A stretch of 64,000 nucleotides of DNA from Pectobacterium parmentieri (GCF_001742145.1 NZ_CP015749.1:1178001-1242000), one strand, 5' to 3'; positions 10,628-20,171 are shown, counted from the first letter of the stretch. Made by a program: numbers and translations. The notes: generated from the letters alone by a model not told the origin.

Positions 10628-11482
10628 CTATTTCTCCAGACAGGCAAGCAGGGCGGAAAGGTTGGCAGAGCGCATGCCTTTACGCCAGAGTAGCTCGGTG
10701 ACAATCCGGTTTTCGACACCGTTAATGGCGTGTGTACCAATCAGCGAACGATCGGGAAATAGGGTAAGCAGCATGGCAGGGATGATGCCAATGCCCATAC
10801 CTGCCGCAACGCCGCTGAGAATGGCGTGGTATGACGTCATCTCGACGATACGCTGCGGTTTGCGGTGGTGTGTCTGATACCAGCCAAGCAAACGATCGCG
10901 GTACGAACAGCCATCGCTGAAAGCGAGCACGGTGCCATTGCGAATATCATCCGGCGTATGAATAGCTTTCTGTCCGGCGGGCGCAATAATGAACAATTCT
11001 TCTTCAAAAACGGCTAGACGTTCCAGACGGTCGTCCGGCGGTGCGTCGGCGAGAAATGCTGCATCAAGTCGATTATCGAGTAGCGCGTCATGCAGCCATT
11101 TGCTGATTCCCGTGGAAAGTTCTAGTTCTAGCGTCGGGTTTTGGACGTGGAGCCGGGCAAGCGGAGCGGGAAGGCGTGTTGCCGCCATACTGTCGAGCGC
11201 ACCAAGCCGAAATTTTCCACCCGGAACGCGGTGCCTGACGTGGCATTCAGCTTCATCGACCAGTTCGACAATCCGTTTGGCGTAGTCATACAGCGAGCGA
11301 CCTTCCGGCGTAAGGATAAAGCGCTTTTTCTCGCGCAGGAAAAGTGCAACGCCCAGAGAACTCTCAAGCTGCTGGAGACGAGTGGTAATGGCGGACGGCA
11401 CGCGATTCAGCGTTTTGGCTGCCTGCGTAATCCCGCCTTGCTCGACCAGTGCGATGAGCGTTTTTAGATCGACAACTTCCAC
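10628..11482 (-). CDS. LysR-family transcriptional regulator
   Basis: 284 residues from a GTG start at 11482, which has GGAG six bases upstream and gives a normal LysR beginning (VEVVDLKTLIALVEQGG). An in-frame ATG at 11512 would add ten residues but has a poor ribosome site. The N-terminal winged helix-turn-helix (GITQAAKTLNRVPSAITTRLQQLE) and a C-terminal LysR substrate-binding domain are clear. It is divergent from the tautomerase/racemase pair across about 100 bases, the usual position for a LysR activator of those genes. The inducer is unknown. Confidence 0.9.
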   Translation of the reverse strand: MEVVDLKTLIALVEQGGITQAAKTLNRVPSAITTRLQQLESSLGVALFLREKKRFILTPEGRSLYDYAKRIVELVDEAECHVRHRVPGGKFRLGALDSMAATRLPAPLARLHVQNPTLELELSTGISKWLHDALLDNRLDAAFLADAPPDDRLERLAVFEEELFIIAPAGQKAIHTPDDIRNGTVLAFSDGCSYRDRLLGWYQTHHRKPQRIVEMTSYHAILSGVAAGMGIGIIPAMLLTLFPDRSLIGTHAINGVENRIVTELLWRKGMRSANLSALLACLEK

Positions 11483-11584
11483 ATTTTCTCCAAAACAGAA
11501 TGGTATGTTCATTTCTTTTCAATTTTAAAGAATATCGCTTTTCTCTAACATGACTCAACCCTATTGATGACTCAGGAGAGAAAC

Positions 11585-11791
11585 ATGCCTTATGTAAATA
11601 TCAAAGTGACCGGTGGTGCAGAAGCGCCGACAACAGAACAGAAAAGCGAACTCATCCGCGAAGTGACGCAACTGCTTGCCAGAGTGTTAAACAAGAATCC
11701 AGCGACGACGGTTGTCATCATTGATGAAGTCGATATGGATAACTGGGGCGTTGGCGGTGAAACCACGACACAGCGCCGGAAGCAGCAGTAG
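11585..11791 (+). CDS. 4-oxalocrotonate tautomerase family protein
   Basis: 68 residues. The start chosen is the ATG that puts Pro directly after Met (MPYVNIKVTGG). Pro1 is the catalytic base of the family after Met removal. An upstream in-frame ATG at 11564 would hide Pro1 and is rejected. Length and the ending (WGVGGETTTQRRKQQ) suit 4-OT-like enzymes. The substrate cannot be read from sequence. It is 41 bases ahead of the racemase-like gene and probably co-transcribed. Confidence 0.85.
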   Translation: MPYVNIKVTGGAEAPTTEQKSELIREVTQLLARVLNKNPATTVVIIDEVDMDNWGVGGETTTQRRKQQ

Positions 11792-11832
11792 CGCAGGCGC
11801 AAAATAGTGATGCGAGTTGCTAAGGAGGAAGG

Positions 11833-12531
11833 ATGAAAAAGCTGGGACTTATCGGTGGTATCGGGCCGGAATCTACGCTGCTCTACTATCGTAAACTGGT
11901 GTATGAAGCGCAACGCCGGGTTGGTGCTCACTTTTTCCCGAACCTGACGATAGAAAGCCTGAACGTGTTTGACGTGCTGACGCTATGTCGTAACAAGGAT
12001 TATGGGGCACTGGTCGAGTATCTGATGGCAGGCATAAACAACCTGACCGCTGCGGGTGTGGGTGTCGTCGCATTAACCGGAAATACGCCACACATTGTAT
12101 TTGATGAACTACAAAAACAGGCCACCGTTCCACTAATCAGCATCATCGAATCCACCCGTGATGATGCTCTGCGATTGGGTGTTACGAGGGCTGGTTTACT
12201 GGGCACGCGTTTCACGATGGAGGAAGACTTTTTCAAGAAACCATTCCGTGAGAGTGGAATGGCGGTGATTACACCCGATGCCGCAACGATAGCGCTGATT
12301 GATGAAAAAATAACGACCGAATTAGAGCACGGTATTGTTATCCCTGAGACGCGGGAGATTTTTATCGATATTGTGCAGCGTATGAAAAAGGAAAATAGTA
12401 TCGACGCGGTAATTCTGGGGTGTACAGAACTACCGCTGTTGTTCAGTGGCGTGACATTGCCAGTCGCAAGTCTGGATACCATGCAAAGCCATATTGATAG
12501 ATTGTTGGCAATCATACTGGCCGAAGAGTGA
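11833..12531 (+). CDS. Aspartate/glutamate racemase superfamily protein (racemase or decarboxylase-like)
   Basis: 232 residues, preceded by AAGGAGGAAGG. N-terminal KKLGLIGGIGPESTLLYY and C-terminal GCTELPLL are superfamily motifs. The second catalytic cysteine is present (Cys197). The first site, Cys in most racemases and Thr83 in E. coli YgeA (CTNTMH), reads T-G-N-T-P-H here, so the aligned residue is Gly83. One Cys plus Gly is the pattern of arylmalonate decarboxylase, so true two-base racemase activity is doubtful. Function assigned only to superfamily. Confidence 0.8.
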   Translation: MKKLGLIGGIGPESTLLYYRKLVYEAQRRVGAHFFPNLTIESLNVFDVLTLCRNKDYGALVEYLMAGINNLTAAGVGVVALTGNTPHIVFDELQKQATVPLISIIESTRDDALRLGVTRAGLLGTRFTMEEDFFKKPFRESGMAVITPDAATIALIDEKITTELEHGIVIPETREIFIDIVQRMKKENSIDAVILGCTELPLLFSGVTLPVASLDTMQSHIDRLLAIILAEE

Positions 12532-12551
12532 TGAAATTTTCCATGCTGTTA

Positions 12552-12577
12552 GCAGGCGGCGAAATGAGGCCGCCTGC
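12552..12577. terminator. Hairpin between convergent racemase-like gene and lutC
   Basis: GCAGGCGG and CCGCCTGC form a GC-rich stem in the 53-base convergent gap. There is no clear T-tract on either side, so it is a probable but unproven shared terminator. Confidence 0.5.
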
Positions 12578-12584
12578 CCGAGTG

Positions 12585-13280
12585 TTAACAGTCCTCAACG
12601 ATCAGATAGGCTGCGTTGATCGGCCCGTGCACGCCGACCACTTTGATCAGTTCAATATCGGCGGTGGAGCTCGGGCCGCCAATAATGTTAATGCACGATG
12701 GCATACGCTCGCCTTGTTGCGCTATGTGATGTAGGTGCTGCGCCAACTGAGCGATACGAGGTAACAATGTGCTTTTGCGTAGTACAAAGAGAGAAGACTC
12801 CGGCAACAGGCTGACGGCGCGTCCTCGTTGTGGTGCGGAAAATAGCACCACACCGCCTGATTCGGTTAGGCCATATTCCGCGTAAACTACGCCGACTTTG
12901 GCTTGCTCCGCCAGCCGCAGGTTTTCTTCTCCCACGCTGGGATCCCATACGCTGGCCTGACACTCACGCTGCAAACACGCGGTGATCCCTAATGCTGCTA
13001 AACGCCGATCGTCGCTGATGATAACGGGCGCGTGGCCGTATTTATCGCACAATCGGAGCGCAGCCTGCGCTGCGTCAGCTTCACTGGTGATTTCGCAGTG
13101 TGCCAGCATGACGTTAGTGGCGACATCGATAAACGCATCACAACGCTGTTGTACGGTTAGATCGGTTAATCGGGTGCGGGCATGATGGCTTGCTGGCCTG
13201 GGTAGCGGAGCAGGAATATGGCGCACCTTGCGGCCAAGCTGACGGGCAATCTCGGCCAGAAAATTATCTCGGTTTTCCAT
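12585..13280 (-). CDS. lutC: Lactate utilization protein C (LUD domain)
   Basis: 231 residues with a LUD domain (CDKYGHAPVIISDDRR..., AEYGLTESGGVVLFS, INIIGGPSSTADIE). It is the third subunit of the LutABC iron-sulfur L-lactate dehydrogenase complex that oxidises lactate to pyruvate at the inner membrane. Its ATG overlaps the stop of lutB by one base (TAATG), indicating translational coupling. The equivalent in older naming is LldG/YkgG. Confidence 0.92.
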   Translation of the reverse strand: MENRDNFLAEIARQLGRKVRHIPAPLPRPASHHARTRLTDLTVQQRCDAFIDVATNVMLAHCEITSEADAAQAALRLCDKYGHAPVIISDDRRLAALGITACLQRECQASVWDPSVGEENLRLAEQAKVGVVYAEYGLTESGGVVLFSAPQRGRAVSLLPESSLFVLRKSTLLPRIAQLAQHLHHIAQQGERMPSCINIIGGPSSTADIELIKVVGVHGPINAAYLIVEDC

Positions 13281-14701
13281 TATTTTCCTCCTTTTGCCTG
13301 ATGTTTCTTAAACCAACTGCGGAAGCTTTCACCGTCAGCATCCGGAAGGTCGCGTGCTTCAGTCCATTCGCTGATGGCACCTATCTCAATGGGCGTTTTA
13401 CCGTTTTTGATAAACCAGCCTGCGGCATGAGCACCGGCGATCATACCGACCTTCCACAGCCTCGGGTGACTGTTGACGTAGCTGAAGAGTTTCGTCACGC
13501 GCTGTTCGGCTTTCGGCGTGATTCCGCTTTCCGCCATGACACGCCGGTGCTTGAGAATCAGTGATGATAAGGGGATGCGGACCGGGCACACGGTATCGCA
13601 GGCGGTGCAGAGTGAGCAGGCATAGGGCAGTTCTTTGAAATCCTGATAGCCGCCCAGCAAGGGGGAAATGACTGCGCCGATCGGACCAGGATAAATGGAG
13701 CCGTAGCCGTGTCCACCGATGTGACGATAGGCTGGGCAGGTATTGATGCAGGCACCACAGCGGATACAGCGTAGAATATCGCGGAACGCCGAGCCGAGAA
13801 TCTGTGAACGGCCGTTATCGACGATCACCAGATGGAATTCCTGCGGCCCATCAACATGTCCCGCCTCCCGTGGCCCCGTCAGCCAGGTGTTGTAACCGGT
13901 CAGACGCGCGCCGACCGCGCTACGCGCCAGCATGGTGATCAATACGTCCACTTCCTCAAAGGTCGGAGCAATACGCTCCATGCCCATCACCGCAATGTGC
14001 GTTTTTGGCAGCGTGGTACACATGCGCGCATTACCTTCATTGGTGACCAGACACACCGAGCCGGTTTCCGCCACCGCGAAGTTACAGCCGGTTACGCCGA
14101 TTTCTGCACTGAGAAAATCCTCACGAATCTTCTGACGAATGAACAGCGTCATGGCTTCCGGTGTTTCCGGACCGTCATAGCCCAGTTTTTCGTGTAGTAC
14201 CTTGCGGATTTGGTAGCGATCCTTATGGATTGCAGGAACGACGACATGCGAAGGCGGGTCTTGGTCCAATTGCAAAACATATTCGCCCAGATCGGTTTCG
14301 ATAACCTCAATCCCCGCCTGCTGCAAGACGTGGTTCATGCCGATTTCTTCGGTGACCATGGATTTCGCTTTGACGACTTTTTTGGCATTATTGGCCTGAG
14401 CAACCTGAAGAATGTAACGGGTAGCATCCTCCTTGGTTTTGGCGAAATAAACCTTCCCACCGTTGGACGTTACTTTTTCCGAGAGCTGGTAAAGGTAAGC
14501 GTCGAGATTGTTAATGACATGCTCGCGGATCTGGGCGGCATGATCGCGCCACGCTTCCCAATGGCCTAACTCGTCGACCATTTTCTGACGATTTGCGCTG
14601 ATACGTTCCTGCGCATTGGCAACCGCCTTACGCATGATGGGATCGTGAATCTGGGTTTGAATACGATCCTTGAATTTAACATCACTGGTTTTTAGGCTCA
14701 T
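13280..14701 (-). CDS. lutB: Lactate utilization protein B (iron-sulfur, LUD domain)
   Basis: 473 residues. An N-terminal LUD domain is followed by two ferredoxin-type clusters, CIRCGACINTCP and CSLCTACDTVCP, at about residues 310-370. It carries electrons in the LutABC lactate oxidase. The start has a near-perfect AAGGAG. It begins 9 bases after lutA and overlaps lutC. Confidence 0.93.
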   Translation of the reverse strand: MSLKTSDVKFKDRIQTQIHDPIMRKAVANAQERISANRQKMVDELGHWEAWRDHAAQIREHVINNLDAYLYQLSEKVTSNGGKVYFAKTKEDATRYILQVAQANNAKKVVKAKSMVTEEIGMNHVLQQAGIEVIETDLGEYVLQLDQDPPSHVVVPAIHKDRYQIRKVLHEKLGYDGPETPEAMTLFIRQKIREDFLSAEIGVTGCNFAVAETGSVCLVTNEGNARMCTTLPKTHIAVMGMERIAPTFEEVDVLITMLARSAVGARLTGYNTWLTGPREAGHVDGPQEFHLVIVDNGRSQILGSAFRDILRCIRCGACINTCPAYRHIGGHGYGSIYPGPIGAVISPLLGGYQDFKELPYACSLCTACDTVCPVRIPLSSLILKHRRVMAESGITPKAEQRVTKLFSYVNSHPRLWKVGMIAGAHAAGWFIKNGKTPIEIGAISEWTEARDLPDADGESFRSWFKKHQAKGGK

Positions 14702-14710
14702 ATCCTCTCC

Positions 14711-15430
14711 TTAGCGGCTCATCAGGACTTCGGCGATGTGCATCACCTTGACCGGGTGGCCTTCACGTTGCATTCGACCACCGATATTGAGCAGACAACT
14801 GACATCGGCGCCAATCAGGTAGTCGGGCTTGACGTCCATCATGTGGCTGACTTTTTCTTTGACCATTTCGCCGGAAATCTCAGCCATCTTCACCGAAAAC
14901 GTACCGCCGAAGCCGCAACAGGTTTCTTCGGCTTTAAACGGCAGTAAATGCAAATCTTGAACGTGGTTGAGCAGCGCGATGGGCTCTTCGCGCACGCCCA
15001 ATTTGCGAAACAGGCTACAGGAGGGGTGATAAACCGCAGTCCCTGACAGACGTGCACCGACATCCGTCACACCAAGCGTATTGACGATGAACGAGGTGAG
15101 GTCTTTCATGCGTTCGGCGACGCGTTCGGCACGCAGTACCCATTCAGGTTCATCGACCAGATACTCAGGATAGTGACGGATGGCGTTCATACAGGAACCG
15201 GCGGGAGAAATGATCGGGTCGTCATTATCTTCCAGCGCGGCAATCACGCTTTTCATCCCGGGAATGGCACTGTTGATATAACCACCATTGATGGCCGGTT
15301 GCCCGCAACACGACTGTTTTTCAGGAAAGTGTACGTGGCAACCCAACTGCTCCAGTAGCAGTACGGAATCACGTGCCATACGGGATTTCAGAGCGTCACC
15401 AATACAGGTAACAAAAAAATTAACATTCAC
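14711..15430 (-). CDS. lutA: Lactate utilization protein A ((Fe-S)-binding, CCG domains)
   Basis: 239 residues starting at GTG 15430 with GGGAG eight bases upstream. It has two cysteine-rich CCG repeats: SCCGQPA near 41 and TCCGFGG near 174, as in LutA/LldE and heterodisulfide reductase subunits. It is first of the three oxidase genes, 46 bases after the permease gene, in the same direction. Confidence 0.92.
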   Translation of the reverse strand: MNVNFFVTCIGDALKSRMARDSVLLLEQLGCHVHFPEKQSCCGQPAINGGYINSAIPGMKSVIAALEDNDDPIISPAGSCMNAIRHYPEYLVDEPEWVLRAERVAERMKDLTSFIVNTLGVTDVGARLSGTAVYHPSCSLFRKLGVREEPIALLNHVQDLHLLPFKAEETCCGFGGTFSVKMAEISGEMVKEKVSHMMDVKPDYLIGADVSCLLNIGGRMQREGHPVKVMHIAEVLMSR

Positions 15431-15476
15431 GACAGACTCCCATTACTCAATGTAGATGGATTTTTTTATTGTTACA

Positions 15477-17030
15477 TCAGGCCATAAACAGGTAGTAGAC
15501 CAGGCCGACCTTGAGCCCGAGAATGATGATGTAGACGCCGCAATACTTCAGCGTACCGGACATGATTGCGCTGCCTTGCCCTTCCATGCGCGTTGCCGAC
15601 ACCGCGATCGCGATACTTTGTGGCGATATCATCTTGCCGCCGGTGGCTCCTGCGGTATTCGCCGCCGCCAGCCAGACAGGATCGACATGCAGCTTTTCCG
15701 CCGCCATGGTTTGTAGCTTGCCAAACAGCACGTTGGAATTGGTGTCGCTACCAGTGACGAACGTGCCCAACGCCCCAATCACGGGGGCAATAAACAGATA
15801 GCTCCCTCCGGTGACGTCTACCATGGTTTGTGCCAACGTGGCGATCAGTCCACTGACATCCATCACCGTCGCCATGGCGACGATGGCGGTAATCGCGATA
15901 ATCGAATTCTTGAGTTGTTTTATTGTGCTGACAAAGACATTCAGCATGGTCCCCAACTTCGCACCCTGTATAAAACCGCCTAACAGACTGGCGATGATGA
16001 TCAGGACGCCGGGAGTGGCAATCCAGTCGATCTTCAACTTCAGCACCTGTGTATCCGTCAGATAAAACGGAATGACGGAAGCGATCTGAGAGACGACGCC
16101 TTTGATGGCGGGGAACAGCGGCGAACACAGCAGAATAAAGGTAAAAATCAGGATATAAATCGCACAGGCGCGCAGCAGTTGACTGGCGGAATACCCTGAT
16201 AGGGAAGTGCGCTGTGCACTGTCGATAAGATAGGCCGTTTCGGCCTCTTTTTTACGGCATTTTGCCATTAACGTGACAGCTATCAGGCTGACTAAGCTGC
16301 CTGCAAAAGCGGGCAATTCGGCACCAAGATGAACGGCCACAATATACTGCGGCACCAGCGTGGTTACGCCGCACACTAGCGTAATAGCGAACACGCCGCG
16401 AATGGCTTTAATTCCGCCACCGATGATTGCGATGATGACAAAAGGGAGGAGAATGTTGAATAACGCCAGTTGCAGTACAACCGTGGCGCTTAATGTGGTG
16501 ACCGGGAGGTTAACCTGTTCCGCTAAAATAGAAACTGGAATGCCGACGGCACCAAAAGCGGTAGGAACGGTATTGGCGACCAGTGATGCGATGGCCGCTT
16601 TCATCGGGTTGAAGCCGAGTGCGATAAGGATGCCGATGGGGATCGCAACCGCGGTGCCATAACCCGCTGCGGCTTCGAGGAAACCACCAAAGCACCATGA
16701 GATCAGCAACACCTGAATACGTTTATCATCGCTGACACTGGCGAGGACATCCCGAAGCACATCCATGCTGCGTGTTTTTTGCATCAGGTTATAACTGTAT
16801 ATGGCCCCCAGAATAACGATGACAATTGGCCATAGACCTTTCAGAGCACCATAGCTTGCCGCTAACCCCAGCGTTTTTAGTGGTGTGTGCCAGAATAGGG
16901 CGGCGATCGCGACGGTTAGCGCCAGCGTAATCAGTACGGCATGGTGAATAGGTATCTTTATTTTGAGAATAAGAACAATCATGACCAACAGTGGGAAGCT
17001 ACCCAGCAAAAAATATAAATAATCGTGCAT
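15477..17030 (-). CDS. lldP: L-lactate permease (LctP/LldP family)
   Basis: 517 residues with about twelve membrane segments. Start ATG 17030 (MHDYLYFLLGSFPLL) is preferred to an upstream frame extension because AGGAC precedes it and family members begin here. Motifs CFGGFLEAAAGYGTAVAIP and GSDTNSNVLFG are characteristic of lactate permeases. It imports lactate or glycolate with protons. The first gene of the lldP-lutA-lutB-lutC operon; the regulator is not adjacent. Confidence 0.93.
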   Translation of the reverse strand: MHDYLYFLLGSFPLLVMIVLILKIKIPIHHAVLITLALTVAIAALFWHTPLKTLGLAASYGALKGLWPIVIVILGAIYSYNLMQKTRSMDVLRDVLASVSDDKRIQVLLISWCFGGFLEAAAGYGTAVAIPIGILIALGFNPMKAAIASLVANTVPTAFGAVGIPVSILAEQVNLPVTTLSATVVLQLALFNILLPFVIIAIIGGGIKAIRGVFAITLVCGVTTLVPQYIVAVHLGAELPAFAGSLVSLIAVTLMAKCRKKEAETAYLIDSAQRTSLSGYSASQLLRACAIYILIFTFILLCSPLFPAIKGVVSQIASVIPFYLTDTQVLKLKIDWIATPGVLIIIASLLGGFIQGAKLGTMLNVFVSTIKQLKNSIIAITAIVAMATVMDVSGLIATLAQTMVDVTGGSYLFIAPVIGALGTFVTGSDTNSNVLFGKLQTMAAEKLHVDPVWLAAANTAGATGGKMISPQSIAIAVSATRMEGQGSAIMSGTLKYCGVYIIILGLKVGLVYYLFMA

Positions 17031-17176
17031 AGCGGTGTCCTGACATCCTGATTTTAAAAGGTAAAAAATAAGGGATACCAACGTAGTGCTATATACACTT
17101 ATATAATGCGTGGTTATTAAATAATTTTAGCTGAATCGGGTCATATGAAACAAAGAAGTGCACAAAAGGTATGAAA

Positions 17177-17208
17177 TTAGTTACTTAATGGTTATTTTAG
17201 TTACTTAA
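17177..17208. promoter_or_regulatory. Direct repeat upstream of lactate operon, candidate operator
   Basis: TTAGTTACTTAA occurs at 17177-17188 and again at 17197-17208, exactly 20 bp apart (about two helical turns), roughly 150 bases before the permease start. No known operator is assigned. The remainder of 17031-17314 is AT-rich with no gene. Confidence 0.4.
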
Positions 17209-17314
17209 GTGGGTGTGGTGAAAAAGATAAACTAGCCAATTGTCGTGAATGACGGTGTTTATTGCATCAAAGGATAGGGAATACACAAGGAATAAAAGAG
17301 GGGAAAACAAAAAA

Positions 17315-17391
17315 TGGTGCGTTCAATTGGACTCGAACCAACGACCCCCACCATGTCAAGGTGGTGCTCTAACCAACTGAGCTATGAACGC
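17315..17391 (-). tRNA. tRNA-Val (anticodon GAC)
   Basis: Read on the minus strand the 77 bases fold as a cloverleaf with acceptor GCGTTCA/TGAACGC, anticodon loop CTTGACA (GAC at 17357-17355), T-arm GGTTCGAGTCC and an encoded CCA. The sequence matches E. coli valV/valW tRNA. E. coli has two copies here beside mdtK; only one is present. Confidence 0.97.
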
Positions 17392-17531
17392 ATTTAGATA
17401 CCGGACTGCCTGTCTGACAGCGGGGCGAATAGTAGCGAGCAAGGGGAAAACTGGCAAGAAGAAAAATGCAATTTTGTGTGCTTGCTGGTGCGATTGCTGA
17501 GCTTGTATCCATTCCGTCGTTTTTTTCGACG

Positions 17532-17870
17532 ATACCCGCCATACTTCAAGCTGTTTGTGCGTTGGTTGCTCTTAAATACTCTGCCCATCGTGGGCCTCGC
17601 CCTAAAGGGCAGCTGCAAGCAGCGTTCAAGTCTGCTCCCGGCAGATTTGTCACCCCAGTCACATATTTGTATAAGCTCCTGGAGATGAAATGAGAGACTT
17701 CCTGTCTCTCACCGAAGGCCAGCCGTTGGCTGGTCAAATTCGTTCCCGACGAATTTGTCACTCGGTTGCCGCGTTACAAGGCCATAAATGAGCCTTGCCC
17801 TAAAGGGTCAACGCAGAGCGTTGTTCAAAACGCTAGCGTTGTGTCACGCAACTCGAATTATTTAGGGTAG
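17532..17870 (+). repeat. Composite intergenic palindromic repeat
   Basis: The outer ends (ATACCCGCCATACTTCAAG at the left, CTCGAATTATTTAGGGTA at the right) are the same as those of the 125-bp repeat at 36166-36290. Here the element is swollen to about 340 bp by inserted hairpin modules: GCCCTAAAGGGC, TCTGCTCCCGGCAGA, GAGACTTCCTGTCTC, GGCCAGCCGTTGGCTGG, AATTCGTTCCCGACGAATT, AACGCTAGCGTT. Three modules end in (T/G)TGTCAC. It fills most of the 499-base gap between the tRNA and mdtK. No gene is supported inside. Confidence 0.8.
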
Positions 17871-17890
17871 AAAACAGAGTGAAACGTTAT

Positions 17891-19264
17891 CTAGCGGGCG
17901 GCCCGCGCCAAAATTCGCGCGGCGGGCTGACGCTGAAGAAAACGAATACGCGTCACCATCATCACGGCTGCGGCTGTCAGGCCAATGATGAAACCACACC
18001 AAAATCCCGCAGGCCCCATGCGTGGCACGATGACATCCGTCAACGCCAGCAGATAGCCGCTCGGTAACCCCAATACCCAATATGCCGTAAACGTAATATA
18101 AAAAATCGAGCGGGTGTCTTTATAACCGCGCAGTATGCCACTGCCGATCGCCTGAACCGCATCGGAGATTTGATAAATGGCAGCTAACAGCATGAGCTGA
18201 GCAGCCATCGCGACTACCAGAGGATCCTGATTGTAGAGCAGGGCGATAGGCTCACGCAGTAGCGTGGTAAAAATTGCTGTGCAACTGGCTAACGCCACAC
18301 CGGCCATGATACCGGTGTGCGCGGCAATGCGGGCGTTTTCAACCGACCCTTCCCCTAAACGGTGTCCGACGCGAATAGTCGTGGCGACGCCAACCGAGAG
18401 CGGGAGAACGAACATCAGTGAACTGAAATTCAGGGCGATCTGGTGACCGGCCACATCAACGACACCCAGAGGTAACACCAACAGTGCTACCACCGCAAAT
18501 AGTGTAACTTCAAAAAGCAGTGCCAGCGCGATAGGTAAACCGAGGCCAAACAGTCGCTTAAGTACGGTAAAATCTGGCCGGAATGTCGGGCGATGAAGGC
18601 GGATATCGCGTAGCCAGGACGCGCGTCGGGTATAAAGCATCATCAGTAGCATCATGATCCAGTAAACCGATGCCGTAGCCACGCCGCAGCCGACGCCGCC
18701 CAGTTCGGGCATACCAAATTTACCGTGGATAAAGATATAGTTAATCGGGATGTTGATTAACAGCCCAATGAACCCAATCATCATGCCGGGATAGGTTTTG
18801 GACAGCCCTTCACACTGGCAGCGCAACACCTGATAGAACAGATAGCCGGGAACGCCCCACAGCAATGCATGCAGATAACCGATGGCTTTTGCTGCCAGTT
18901 CCGGTGAGTCGGTGCTCATTAGATTGATGGCATATTCACCCTGATATAGCACCAGCATGGTCAGCAGAGAAATGATGGCGGCCAGGAAAAACGATTGTCG
19001 CACCTGATGAGAGATGCGATCGCGACGGCCGGAACCGTTAAGCTGTGCGACAACAGGCGTTAACGCCAACAGCAGACCGTGGCCGAAAAGAATGGCGGGT
19101 AGCCAGATGGACGTCCCTACTGCGACGGCGGCCATATCGGTGGCGCTATAAGCACCTGCCATGATGGTGTCAACCACACCCATTGATGTTTGGGACACTT
19201 GCGCAATAATGACAGGAACAGCAAGCGCCGATAATTTACGCGCTTCTGTCAGATACTGTTGCAC
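17891..19264 (-). CDS. mdtK: Multidrug efflux MATE transporter MdtK
   Basis: 457 residues, the E. coli MdtK length, starting at GTG 19264 ([19 protein letters not shown]) with GGAAGG upstream. An ATG at 19330 would add 22 residues absent from the family. Twelve membrane segments, and the strongly conserved [17 protein letters not shown] and [10 protein letters not shown] regions. It exports cationic drugs and dyes using a sodium or proton gradient. Divergent from ribE, as in E. coli. Confidence 0.95.
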   Translation of the reverse strand: MQQYLTEARKLSALAVPVIIAQVSQTSMGVVDTIMAGAYSATDMAAVAVGTSIWLPAILFGHGLLLALTPVVAQLNGSGRRDRISHQVRQSFFLAAIISLLTMLVLYQGEYAINLMSTDSPELAAKAIGYLHALLWGVPGYLFYQVLRCQCEGLSKTYPGMMIGFIGLLINIPINYIFIHGKFGMPELGGVGCGVATASVYWIMMLLMMLYTRRASWLRDIRLHRPTFRPDFTVLKRLFGLGLPIALALLFEVTLFAVVALLVLPLGVVDVAGHQIALNFSSLMFVLPLSVGVATTIRVGHRLGEGSVENARIAAHTGIMAGVALASCTAIFTTLLREPIALLYNQDPLVVAMAAQLMLLAAIYQISDAVQAIGSGILRGYKDTRSIFYITFTAYWVLGLPSGYLLALTDVIVPRMGPAGFWCGFIIGLTAAAVMMVTRIRFLQRQPAARILARAAR

Positions 19265-19512
19265 GGATACCTTCCTTGAATGACTTAATTTTGCTAGCGG
19301 GATGAATAATCTGGATATGAAAAACGTCAAGAATAAAATGAGAGCGTTATTGTAACGACTTAATAAAAGTAAACCAGCATGAAAGAGAATATATTCTTTT
19401 TGTTACGCTGCGGTTTCGATCGCGTTTAACGCGCGGTATTCCGGTTTGGTTTTCCGTGGAATATCGGGCACACTGCACAGCGTCATTTCTTTGTTTTTAA
19501 GAGGCAAGCCGC

Positions 19513-20148
19513 ATGTTTACCGGTATTGTTCAGGGCACCGCACCTGTGGTGTCAATTGAAGAAAAATCCAATTTTCGTACTCACGTTGTTCAACTCCCCC
19601 CCGACCTGCTGCCAGGGCTCACGCTCGGTGCATCGGTGGCGCACAACGGCTGCTGCCTGACGGTGACGGCTATTGATGGCGATCGTGTCAGTTTTGATCT
19701 CATGAAAGAAACGCTGCGGCTAACGAATCTGGGGGATATTCATGAAGGCGATGTCGTGAATATTGAGCGAGCGGCGAAATTCGGTGATGAAATCGGTGGA
19801 CATGTGATGTCGGGCCACATTATGTGTACGGCGGAAGTGGTTAAGATCCAGGTTTCAGAGAACAACCACCAGATTTGGTTCCGCCTGGCAGATGAAGCGC
19901 TGATGAAATACGTGCTGCACAAAGGTTTTGTCGGGATTGATGGCATCAGCCTGACGGTGGGCGAGGTGACTCGCGGGCGTTTCTGCGTGCATTTAATTCC
20001 AGAAACGTTGAATCGCACAACGCTAGGGCAGAAACGTTTGGGGAATCGCATTAATATTGAAATCGACCCACAAACTCAGGCCGTGGTGGATACCGTCGAG
20101 CGTGTGCTCGCCAGCAAGCAGGCGAGCGAACTCGGTAGCGAAGATTAA
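19513..20148 (+). CDS. ribE: Riboflavin synthase alpha chain
   Basis: 211 residues, starts [12 protein letters not shown], the exact family N-terminus. Two lumazine-binding repeats are visible; the second begins at about residue 98 (HVMSGHIM) and contains GISLTVGEV. It converts two 6,7-dimethyl-8-ribityllumazine molecules to riboflavin. Same position as in E. coli between mdtK and cfa. Confidence 0.96.
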   Translation: MFTGIVQGTAPVVSIEEKSNFRTHVVQLPPDLLPGLTLGASVAHNGCCLTVTAIDGDRVSFDLMKETLRLTNLGDIHEGDVVNIERAAKFGDEIGGHVMSGHIMCTAEVVKIQVSENNHQIWFRLADEALMKYVLHKGFVGIDGISLTVGEVTRGRFCVHLIPETLNRTTLGQKRLGNRINIEIDPQTQAVVDTVERVLASKQASELGSED

Positions 20149-20171
20149 GTTTTGTGTTGCCTATTTTGTTA

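Noticed and set aside
17532..17870. CRISPR array
   Set aside because: The repeated units are hairpins of unequal length and spacing with no uniform spacers and no cas genes nearby.
19265..19512. FMN riboswitch before ribE
   Set aside because: No conserved FMN-element boxes are visible; in E. coli this element precedes ribB, not ribE.
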